The notes beneath the pieces are model-generated. The model had not been told where the DNA came from. It saw only the letters and a list, made by a program, of their open reading frames with translations, and ran no database searches. Source: an uncultured Mollicutes bacterium (lineage in GTDB: Bacteria; Bacillota_I; Bacilli_A; Acholeplasmatales; Anaeroplasmataceae). From it: a stretch of DNA of 6,825 nucleotides. The translations under genes were made by a program, and so were the position numbers. How positions within the stretch are numbered: the first letter of the stretch is position 1; the number at the start of each line of letters is the position of its first letter. Of this stretch, positions 1 to 6,823 are shown piece by piece. The stretch is from NCBI GenBank assembly GCA_947174685.1, contig CAMWJY010000046.1:1-6825 (forward strand), given 5' to 3'.

Positions 1-1290
1 CTCATACATCTCCTGAGCACCTTTTTCAACTTCCTTATGCTTATTTTTAGAAATATTATTGAAGAATTCTTCATAATTTTCCATTTTTATAGTAACATAG
101 TCTTCTTCTAATTTGTTAGTATATTCAACATAATCATCATTAGTCCAAGGCTTAATCTTAGGTAATATTGGTTGATTCTTGTTTTGTGCAGTTTTATTGC
201 CTAATTCCATTGCAGCTTTTGAAATATCGCTAATAATTGGAGAACGGCCAATATATTCTAAAAATAGTAATGCACCTTTAACTTGTTCATCTGTTGCTGA
301 AGAATTAAATACATAAGGTACACCACCATACAAGGAATAATTATGCTTTCCATCGCCAGATGGCATAGGAACATATGCTAAATTATCCATACTTACATTT
401 CCATTAACTTGGGCTAAATGAAGGACATCACTACCAACAATCGCCATAGCTACTTTGGATTCAATAGCATTATACCAATCATCATAGGCTACAGAAATAG
501 AATTTAAAAGTAAATCTTCCTTCTTCATCTTCTGTATCCAAGAAAGTGCAGCAACAGCCTCATCAGAAGCTAAATTGGAAATCCATTTCCCTGAAGCATC
601 CTTATACTGAAGCTCAGCACCAAAATTCCAAGCTATATTAGAAAATTGCCAACCACCATTTTTGTTAGTTGAACAAATAAGAATTCCTTTCGTTTCATCA
701 TATTCCTGAATGGTAAGAGCAGTCTGGTATATTTCTTCAAAGGTCGTAGGATATGCTGGAGTTCCATCTTCATTGTAAAGTAAATAATTCCCATCCTTAT
801 CCTCTGGTAGTAATCCATTATCGCCTAAAGTTTTAATATTTAATAATAATCCTAATCCATATCCATCTCTTGGAACACCATAGATTTCATTATTAAATGT
901 TAAGGCTTCTTTCATATTTTCATCCATCATTTTATCCCAACCTAATTCCTTAAGTTCTTTGTCAATGGAGCGAATAAATTTCTTATTTACTAATTTTTCT
1001 GGCTCTGTAAACCAAGTCTGAAAAATAGTAGGTAATGATCCCATCATAAATTTAGATCCAATTGTATCTGGACTATAGGTATAAGGATCTCCTACGATTT
1101 CATATTCTGGATGATCTTTTTCAAAATTTTCTTTCCATGTATTGTACATAGCAACATCATAGGTTTCTGTTTTTTCAGGCCAAAAGCCTACCTTAATTAC
1201 GGTTTTACCATTAGAACCACGATTACATGAAGCAAGAGTCATCCCTAATACTAACGTAATTAAAAATATTGTAATACGCTTTAGTTTCAT
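1..1290 (-). CDS. ABC transporter sugar-binding lipoprotein, family 1 extracellular solute-binding protein (3' end cut off by the window)
   Basis: I translated this frame by hand. It is open for 430 codons from ATG at 1290 to the window edge with no stop, so the C-terminus is missing. Residues 1-22 form a lipoprotein signal: basic MKLKR, a hydrophobic stretch, then lipobox LASC with Cys22 as the predicted lipidation site. The mature part reads as a family 1 (MsmE/UgpB-like) solute-binding protein. It has an early VIKVGFWPE strand (31-39), the hinge-type stretch NNEIYGVPRDGYGLGLLLN (133-151), TFEEIYQTA (183-191), WNFGAEL (221-227), AMAIVGSDVL (281-290) and GGVPYVFNSSATDEQVKGAL (322-341). Such proteins usually run to about 420-560 residues, so the missing tail may be short. 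It would sit outside the membrane and deliver mono- or oligosaccharides to an ABC permease. The permease genes are expected just downstream, beyond position 1. The start is supported by a good Shine-Dalgarno 6 nt upstream. The ligand is not predictable; the preceding genes suggest products of polysaccharide cleavage. Confidence 0.9.
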   Translation of the reverse strand, partial: MKLKRITIFLITLVLGMTLASCNRGSNGKTVIKVGFWPEKTETYDVAMYNTWKENFEKDHPEYEIVGDPYTYSPDTIGSKFMMGSLPTIFQTWFTEPEKLVNKKFIRSIDKELKELGWDKMMDENMKEALTFNNEIYGVPRDGYGLGLLLNIKTLGDNGLLPEDKDGNYLLYNEDGTPAYPTTFEEIYQTALTIQEYDETKGILICSTNKNGGWQFSNIAWNFGAELQYKDASGKWISNLASDEAVAALSWIQKMKKEDLLLNSISVAYDDWYNAIESKVAMAIVGSDVLHLAQVNGNVSMDNLAYVPMPSGDGKHNYSLYGGVPYVFNSSATDEQVKGALLFLEYIGRSPIISDISKAAMELGNKTAQNKNQPILPKIKPWTNDDYVEYTNKLEEDYVTIKMENYEEFFNNISKNKHKEVEKGAQEMYE

Positions 1291-1296
1291 TTTTTT

Positions 1297-1303
1297 CACC
1301 TCT
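1297..1303 (-). promoter_or_regulatory. Shine-Dalgarno site of the solute-binding protein gene
   Basis: On the minus strand this reads AGAGGTG, a near-consensus ribosome-binding site, with 6 nt between it and the ATG at 1290-1288. It fixes the start of the solute-binding protein and shows that this gene can be translated independently of the gene before it, which ends 76 nt upstream. Confidence 0.8.
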
Positions 1304-1313
1304 TTATATAGGT

Positions 1314-1353
1314 AGAGTAATAGTGAACTCAAAATGTGAGTTCACTATTCTCT
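1314..1353 (-). promoter_or_regulatory. Intercistronic hairpin between the repeat lipoprotein and solute-binding protein genes
   Basis: Positions 1319-1331 and 1337-1349 are a perfect 13-bp inverted repeat (arm AATAGTGAACTCA on the plus strand) around a 5-nt loop. Four more pairs (1314-1317 with 1350-1353) extend it to 17 bp past a single bulged base at 1318. It lies 13 nt after the stop codon of the upstream gene and ends about 10 nt before the Shine-Dalgarno of the next. In the direction of transcription the stem is followed by ACTCTACC rather than a T-run, so it does not look like a simple intrinsic terminator of the operon. I infer an mRNA-stabilising or processing element that uncouples solute-binding protein levels from the upstream genes. 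A dyad operator is the alternative. The T-rich flank lies on the plus-strand side (CTTCTTTTT at 1352-1360), where no gene needs it. Confidence 0.6.
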
Positions 1354-1366
1354 TCTTTTTAATATA

Positions 1367-4111
1367 TTATTCTTCTGGAATTACTACTGGAGCAGGAATT
1401 ACTTCATCATAAGCTTCTAAAATTACAGAATAAGGAAGTGTATCAGACACAGCCTCTATCGTTTTGATTGTTAAAGCACCATTACCACCAGCAGCACCAG
1501 TAAACATATGAATATGATTATTAAATGCCTCAAGTCCAGAAGCTGCAAAATCTACATAGAATACAGTTTCTTCTTCTGGAATAGCTAAAGTATAATCATA
1601 AGCAGTACCATCTTCTTTTAATAACACTAAGCCATTATTAGCCCAAATATAATCACCTTGATCTTGAATCTGAAGTCTTAAGGATTCTAGTGTTACAGCA
1701 CCATCACCAACCACTACAAATTTTAAAGTAGATAAGCCTTGTGTATTATTTCCAACATAGCCATATACAGCCTCATCAGTTATATTTAAATCTATATTTG
1801 ATGCAAGACCAACAGAATATTTGCTAGGAACCATAACAGAAGTTTTTAATAAAGTGATTTGACCATTTGCTGCTCCTTCAAAGGCACCCCAATGTAGATG
1901 AATATCATCTGCAGCAACATCAAATCCATTTTCTTCAAAATCAATGTAAACCTTTGTAGCAGTTGTAGGAATTATATCAGTTGCAGCAACTAATGTTCCA
2001 TCCTCTAAGTATGCCTTTAAGCCATCCTTTACCCAGAATTCTTTACTAGCGTGTGCTATTCTAAAGGATTCAAATGTAACTGTACCATCACCTTTTAATT
2101 CCATACAGAATCTTGTACCATTGATGTTTTTACCACCCCATAGATATTTATATCCTTCTGTAGTATCTACTGTTTCTTCATCAGATCTTAAGTCAACCCA
2201 TTTAACTAGCTTGCTTTCATTTGCAAAGAAGATTGAATCAATGGCTAACTCTTCTTCACCAGTGAAATATAGTTCTAAATGATCTGCTACAGTCAATCCA
2301 GATATTTCTAAATCAATAATATACCATACATAACCATCTTTTGTAACATATGGATAATCTGTTAAATCAGCAGGAACTGATTTTAACCCTTCACCTGCAT
2401 ACCAGCTATGTGACCAAGATTCAGTACCATTACCATCTTTGAAACGGAAGCCACTTAAATCACCCTTTGCAACAATTACCATATATTTTTGATTTGTACA
2501 TCCGCGACTTGAAGCAAAATCAAGATTTGTATAGTCTGCTTGTGGAGCAAATACTAATGCATCACCGTCAACAGATACCTTATCAGCACCATTATAGCTA
2601 ATCATATAATATAAGCCTGCATCAAGTACTTTTTCGTTTGCAATACTTGCCTCATAGGTTGTATCAATTGTTGCTTGAGTTCTGTTGAAATTATCAAAGA
2701 TAACTACGTTTTCAGAATCAATGCGAGGATAATCCTTTAATGCTTCTTTTTCTTTTAACTCTGAATAGAATAGATTAGCAATACTGCATTCTTTAGATGA
2801 AGCAAATACAAAGCCCTCTAAGCCTTCAACTAATAAACCAGACTTTTCTAAGTCAATTGCATATGGATAGAATGCACCATCTACTGCATTTACAAGTGCA
2901 ACATCATCCTTATTCTTTAAGCTTGCCCAAGCTACAGCAGTTTGTGCTGTACCATTTACAACTGCAGCTACAGTTAATCCTGTTGTATCACCCAATACAG
3001 ATACAACGAGTTGTGTATTCGTACCAACAGCTACTATAGGTGTTGTATAGGAAGCACCTCCATTTAAAGTAATGCTTGGTAAAACAATAAAGCCTGTAGA
3101 ATCTCTCCACCAACAAGTAGAATCAGTTTTATTTACTGCGTCTCTATCAAACTTATCTAATACTGTTTTTTCACTAGCTACATTCATAAATACTTCTTTG
3201 ATTTCAATTACAGCAGAGCATTCACCCTTTGCATATAAATGGAAGCCTAAAATCTTATCTAATACCTTAACCTCACTAGCCTCACCTGAAGCAAGCATAT
3301 ATTTTGTATCTGCATCTTCAATAGATAGATTTGGAGAAATCATAACATCTTGGAATTCATTAGTTAATGCAGGTAAAGCCTCGCCATCATCATCTAAAGC
3401 ATCTGCCAAATTAATCTCAAATACCTTGAATGCATCATCGCCTCTTAACCCTAATACTAAATTTGAATAGTCAATCGTTCCACTAACAACTCTCATCTTA
3501 AAGCCAATGTTACTAGCACTTTCAAGAGCATAAGTTCCTGTTGCCATCTTATAAATAGATGCATCTGGATCTTTAGGGAAACCTTCTGCTTCATTGTCTA
3601 CTAATACACGTAATGTAGATGTAGCATCATAAACGCCATTAGAAGTTGTTCCAACTAATGTTGCACTACTAAAATCATTAATTGTAGTGTCAAATGCTTC
3701 ATTGAATTTACGTGTTACTGTTCCTTCAGGAAGATCTCTTACGAAAGCGTCACGATGTGTAATAACAACTGGTGCCTCTTCATAAGTTACTGAATATTTT
3801 GCAGTTTTTCCTTCAAAAGTAACTACAATTTCATAAGTACCAGCCTTAGTCTTGTCAACCTTTGAAGAATCCACTTGATACCCAGTAATTGTCTTTTCTC
3901 CTGATTGACTATAGGTTGCCTTAACTACAAGGTCTCCTACACTAAATTCTGTTCCCACTGTGAATTTTCTTGTTCCACCAGAAACTTCAATTTTTTGTAA
4001 GTCATCTGTTTCAACAGGTGGCTGATCAACTGGTTTATCAGTATTTGTACAGCCTGTTACAGCTACTGCAAATAATGATAACGCTAAAAATATAATACCT
4101 CTTTTTTTCAT
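1367..4111 (-). CDS. Large surface lipoprotein: Big_3-type Ig-like domain plus about five degenerate beta-rich repeats, putative glycan-binding protein
   Basis: This 914-residue protein starts with a lipoprotein signal (MKKRG, hydrophobic core, lipobox VTGC, Cys21) and a short Asp/Pro-rich linker. Residues about 38-111 look like a bacterial Ig-like group 3 domain: LQKIEVSGGTRKFTVGTEF, then LVVKATYSQSGEKTI, then TKAGTYEIVVTFEGKTAKYSV. The rest divides into about five related modules at roughly 130-313, 314-452, 467-633, 637-760 and 764-889. The last two are clearly homologous (GDGTVTFESFRI with GDGAVTLESLRL; KVYIDFEENGFD with VFYVDFAASGLE; DIHLHWGAFEG with HIHMFTGAAGG). No catalytic motif or C-terminal anchor was seen, and the protein ends in a Pro/Glu/Val-rich tail. 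I infer outward display on the membrane and binding of a polysaccharide, helped by its position between a hydrolase and a sugar-binding protein; adhesion or a purely structural role is possible. The ATG at 4111 has an AAAGGA ribosome-binding site and lies 27 nt after the upstream stop. I recognise no specific named gene. Confidence 0.88.
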   Translation of the reverse strand: MKKRGIIFLALSLFAVAVTGCTNTDKPVDQPPVETDDLQKIEVSGGTRKFTVGTEFSVGDLVVKATYSQSGEKTITGYQVDSSKVDKTKAGTYEIVVTFEGKTAKYSVTYEEAPVVITHRDAFVRDLPEGTVTRKFNEAFDTTINDFSSATLVGTTSNGVYDATSTLRVLVDNEAEGFPKDPDASIYKMATGTYALESASNIGFKMRVVSGTIDYSNLVLGLRGDDAFKVFEINLADALDDDGEALPALTNEFQDVMISPNLSIEDADTKYMLASGEASEVKVLDKILGFHLYAKGECSAVIEIKEVFMNVASEKTVLDKFDRDAVNKTDSTCWWRDSTGFIVLPSITLNGGASYTTPIVAVGTNTQLVVSVLGDTTGLTVAAVVNGTAQTAVAWASLKNKDDVALVNAVDGAFYPYAIDLEKSGLLVEGLEGFVFASSKECSIANLFYSELKEKEALKDYPRIDSENVVIFDNFNRTQATIDTTYEASIANEKVLDAGLYYMISYNGADKVSVDGDALVFAPQADYTNLDFASSRGCTNQKYMVIVAKGDLSGFRFKDGNGTESWSHSWYAGEGLKSVPADLTDYPYVTKDGYVWYIIDLEISGLTVADHLELYFTGEEELAIDSIFFANESKLVKWVDLRSDEETVDTTEGYKYLWGGKNINGTRFCMELKGDGTVTFESFRIAHASKEFWVKDGLKAYLEDGTLVAATDIIPTTATKVYIDFEENGFDVAADDIHLHWGAFEGAANGQITLLKTSVMVPSKYSVGLASNIDLNITDEAVYGYVGNNTQGLSTLKFVVVGDGAVTLESLRLQIQDQGDYIWANNGLVLLKEDGTAYDYTLAIPEEETVFYVDFAASGLEAFNNHIHMFTGAAGGNGALTIKTIEAVSDTLPYSVILEAYDEVIPAPVVIPEE

Positions 4112-4121
4112 TTTTGTTTTT

Positions 4122-4127
4122 TCCTTT
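4122..4127 (-). promoter_or_regulatory. Shine-Dalgarno site of the repeat lipoprotein gene
   Basis: On the minus strand this reads AAAGGA within a purine-rich stretch, 10 nt before the ATG at 4111-4109 and inside the 27-nt gap after the upstream TAA. It supports the chosen start. The short gap with no room for a promoter supports co-transcription with the beta-helix gene. Confidence 0.65.
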
Positions 4128-4138
4128 CTTTGTTTTTA

Positions 4139-6760
4139 TTACGCCCCATATACGCTAAATTCGGATAACTGGGCACTATATCCGCCTTTAACATCATTTG
4201 AGGTAATAACTAATTTAATATATCTTACCTTAACCGTATCTGTAGTAACAATGTTTCTGTTACCTGTAGTTGGATCGAAAAGATATTTAGATTTTTCTAC
4301 AATAGTGGAAAATTCAATATTACTATTGTAAGAACTATTTGTTGCTGAACCTAGAATTTCAATTTCTTGAGTTCTTGCACTCCATAATAAAGATGGTGGT
4401 AAAGATAATACAAATGTATTAACATCGTACAAATCACCTAAATCAATAACGATTTCTGCAGGGAATCCCTTTGATTCATAATATGAGGTCCCTGTTGCAT
4501 CACCATCTATCATTTTTTCAACATTGTAAACATCGTTATGCTCTGTAGAATATACAATTGATTTCCCAAATACTAAGGATGGAGGGAAAAATTGGATTTC
4601 TGAGATTTCATAATAAGGAGCAGCAGTTGCAGAATCTGAACGGTAGAATCTTAATTGCAATCCAATGTAGCCTTGAGTTGTAATGTTAACATCAATTGCA
4701 TTTCCAGAGCCTGGAGACATTTCATATTCTTTTGTCCCTGATAGTCTTGTATAATTCTCATTCACTGTTCCATCAGCCTTTAAACGACGTCCCCATACTT
4801 GGATATTATAATTGTAATAGAATTTATTGTCTTGATTTCCTAAAATACGAATAACACCAATTGTTTTAACAGAATCAAATTCAACGGTTAATGCTGCAAA
4901 TTCATTTTCTTCATTCTTCCAAGCAGCACTTTTCCAAGTTGTAGATTTATTTCCATCTACTGCATTACTAGCATTTGAACCAGCTAAAGTGAAATCACCA
5001 CTTCCATCATCTGCAGGAGTTGTGGTTTTGTTTCCACTGCCATGGGTCGCCTTTGCAGTGAATGATCCTTGAGAAGGAACTCCAATATAAGCTAAATCTC
5101 CACTCATAATTGCGAAGTCAGGAACATACATTCCTTCTTGAGTTATATTAGTATTCTTCTTTGAATCAACATTATTATCTTTTAAATTAAGCTTATATGG
5201 TAGCTTGATATAAGCTCCTAATACTTCTCCTTTACTATAAGAAACTGTATCCACATAAGAGTTGGATAAAATCTTTAATTCAGATAAGTCATTTACAGTT
5301 TTACCGGCAATCTCTATACCCTTTATAGAAACATTTTGAATTTTAGAGGTTGTAGACTCACCACTCATTCTTGATACAATTGTGTCCGCTATTTTATAGA
5401 TTTTTACATTTTCAATTGTGACACCATTAATCGTACCACGGTCTCCTTCTGATTTTGTCCAGTCAATACTATAGGCAATCGTGAAATCAATGAAGAAATC
5501 ATTTTCTGCATCCGTTTGATTGTCACCAAGCATTTGAGCATCCTCTATCGTTATATTTTTATAAGTGACATTTGTGATATCTGCATCATCACTATTATGG
5601 ATAGATATAGCTGCTTTATGGAAATTATGTAGCACTGTAATATTTTCAAATGTGATTTCATCCATTGTTGCACCATAGGTTTCATAACCCACTTCCATAG
5701 ATTGAGCTAAATCTGTCCAAACAATAACACCATCAAATTTTACATTTTTTGTATTTCCACGATCAGAATTTTTAACAACTAAAGAATCATCCCAGGTTCT
5801 TACAAATCCTCCGTTCACTTCAACATTTTCACAGGATTGAACAGAGATTCCATCTCCATTTTGACGAGCCGAGATAATTTTAACATTATTTAACTTTATA
5901 TTTTTAGATTTATATAAGGCTATTGTCCATCCTGCTGGATCTAAGAAGGTTATTCCCTCTATCAAAACAGTATCGGTGGTTCTGATTTCAACTGGAATTG
6001 TATATTCTGATTCAGATCTTCTATTATATATAGCTCCAGATATAATTCCCCTACCACGAATGGTAACATTCTCTAAATCCTCAGTTCTTATTTGTCCATA
6101 AACAAATGCCCCACCTGCTAGATAGATTGTTTTATTACTATCTACTGGAATAGCATCTGCCTTATAAACACCTGGTCCTATGTATATAATTGAATCATCC
6201 TTTTTAGCTTGTTCTTCAGTAATCGGATTTTTTTCTATCTCTGATGCAAAAATATGAATGGCTGTTTTATAATCATCATTATATTCAACAACATAATTTC
6301 CGTTATATTCTAGGTCAAAGGAAATTTTATTATCTTCTACTTCTGGAGTAATTCCATAAATTCTTGGAGAAACAGTTGCAGAATTTATAGTCACATCATC
6401 AATTGTAATTTCAATGTGAACTCTACCTTCAAAATCAAAAAGTACAACAAGAACTGTTGTTGATGGTACATCCCAAGAAAATTTACGATTGTAATTTACT
6501 CTAGTCTCATAGACAAATAAAGGAGTCTCATTTACTTCTACATTTACTCCCTCATAGCTGTGAAGGGCTGAAGGTCCATCATATGTTACAAGCTTAGTTG
6601 TCGTAACCTCAGCTTCTGAGGATACAAAGTTTTTTTCATTGTAATATTCATTTGGATTTTTATCTGGGTTAACCGGTTCACCTCCATCAGTTTTTTTACA
6701 AGCAACAAAAGTGAAGCTAGTTAACACTGCTAACACTAGCAGTAAGCCTCTTCTTATCAC
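4139..6760 (-). CDS. Surface lipoprotein glycoside hydrolase, GH28/GH49-like right-handed beta-helix with two F5/8 type C (CBM32-like) domains; start codon lost at contig edge
   Basis: The readable frame is 873 codons and ends in TAA. A lipoprotein signal (RRGLLLVLAVL, then TFVAC with Cys21) is followed by a Gly/Asn/Pro-rich linker and a beta-rich domain at about 50-175. The pectin-lyase-like beta-helix spans about 190-515 (IIYIGPGVYKADAIPV, TIYLAGGAFVYGQI, VTIRGRGIISG, then many NVxI/NITI rungs). NGDGI at 301-305 and WDDSLVVK at 323-330 match the positions of the GH28 NTDG and DD motifs. This gives candidate catalytic Asp303, Asp324 and Asp325, with a 21-residue gap as in classical polygalacturonases. 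The GHG and RIK motifs are absent; QSMEVGYE (353-360) lies where GHG is expected. Two discoidin-like domains follow, about 560-727 (SNASNAVDGNKSTTWKS) and 728-873 (MIDGDATGTSYYES to QLSEFSVYG). The family is secure at fold level, but the substrate (galacturonan-like, dextran-like or other) is open. The GTG at 6760 lies in adapter-derived sequence. The natural start, probably one to three codons upstream of Arg3, is missing, as is any promoter. Confidence 0.87.
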   Translation of the reverse strand: MIRRGLLLVLAVLTSFTFVACKKTDGGEPVNPDKNPNEYYNEKNFVSSEAEVTTTKLVTYDGPSALHSYEGVNVEVNETPLFVYETRVNYNRKFSWDVPSTTVLVVLFDFEGRVHIEITIDDVTINSATVSPRIYGITPEVEDNKISFDLEYNGNYVVEYNDDYKTAIHIFASEIEKNPITEEQAKKDDSIIYIGPGVYKADAIPVDSNKTIYLAGGAFVYGQIRTEDLENVTIRGRGIISGAIYNRRSESEYTIPVEIRTTDTVLIEGITFLDPAGWTIALYKSKNIKLNNVKIISARQNGDGISVQSCENVEVNGGFVRTWDDSLVVKNSDRGNTKNVKFDGVIVWTDLAQSMEVGYETYGATMDEITFENITVLHNFHKAAISIHNSDDADITNVTYKNITIEDAQMLGDNQTDAENDFFIDFTIAYSIDWTKSEGDRGTINGVTIENVKIYKIADTIVSRMSGESTTSKIQNVSIKGIEIAGKTVNDLSELKILSNSYVDTVSYSKGEVLGAYIKLPYKLNLKDNNVDSKKNTNITQEGMYVPDFAIMSGDLAYIGVPSQGSFTAKATHGSGNKTTTPADDGSGDFTLAGSNASNAVDGNKSTTWKSAAWKNEENEFAALTVEFDSVKTIGVIRILGNQDNKFYYNYNIQVWGRRLKADGTVNENYTRLSGTKEYEMSPGSGNAIDVNITTQGYIGLQLRFYRSDSATAAPYYEISEIQFFPPSLVFGKSIVYSTEHNDVYNVEKMIDGDATGTSYYESKGFPAEIVIDLGDLYDVNTFVLSLPPSLLWSARTQEIEILGSATNSSYNSNIEFSTIVEKSKYLFDPTTGNRNIVTTDTVKVRYIKLVITSNDVKGGYSAQLSEFSVYGA

Positions 6761-6823
6761 TGATCCACAGCGGACGCTGCCGACGAAGTGCCTTGTGTAG
6801 ATGTCGGTGGTCGCCGTAGCCTT
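6754..6823 (-). other. Illumina P5/Nextera adapter with i5 index fused to the contig end (sequencing artefact)
   Basis: Reading the minus strand from 6823, the first 29 nt match the Illumina P5 sequence at 26 of 29 positions (core TACGGCGACCACCGA, then ATCTACAC). An 8-nt index AAGGCACT follows at 6794-6787. Then comes the exact Nextera Read-1 sequence TCGTCGGCAGCGTC at 6786-6773. The next 19 nt (6772-6754) match the Tn5 mosaic end at 12 of 19 positions, with most differences being T-to-G or A-to-C on the plus strand, as expected of a poor-quality read tail. The GC-rich composition breaks sharply from the AT-rich gene beside it. The order P5, index, Read 1, mosaic end, insert is that of a library molecule read through into its adapter. 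The two last bases (6824-6825) are presumably also non-genomic. Confidence 0.96.

Noticed and set aside
633..818. Short minus-strand open frame of 61 codons.
   Set aside because: It lies inside the solute-binding protein gene in another frame. The longer frame continues uninterrupted through this region with clear family motifs and a lipoprotein signal.
1300..1337. Possible minus-strand promoter in the gap, TTGAGT and TATATA spaced by 16 nt.
   Set aside because: The -35-like box lies in the hairpin arm and transcription would begin at or after the Shine-Dalgarno of the solute-binding protein gene, leaving no usable leader. AT-rich DNA gives such matches by chance.
1319..1360. Plus-strand intrinsic terminator (hairpin followed by a T-rich run).
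   Set aside because: There is no plus-strand gene upstream to terminate. The T-rich tract is interrupted (CTCTTCTTTTT) and is simply the complement of the purine-rich 3' end after the upstream stop codon.
2797..3470. Two plus-strand open frames (2797-3039 and 3072-3470).
   Set aside because: Both are antisense to the repeat lipoprotein gene, have low-complexity translations (runs of His, Gln, Leu, Ser), and show no convincing gene context. They are shadows of the real coding strand.
4139..6760. Annotation as a plain polygalacturonase.
   Set aside because: The Asp motifs fit GH28, but the GHG and RIK signatures are missing and the C-terminal discoidin domain points at least as much to glucan-active enzymes, so only a fold-level name is given.
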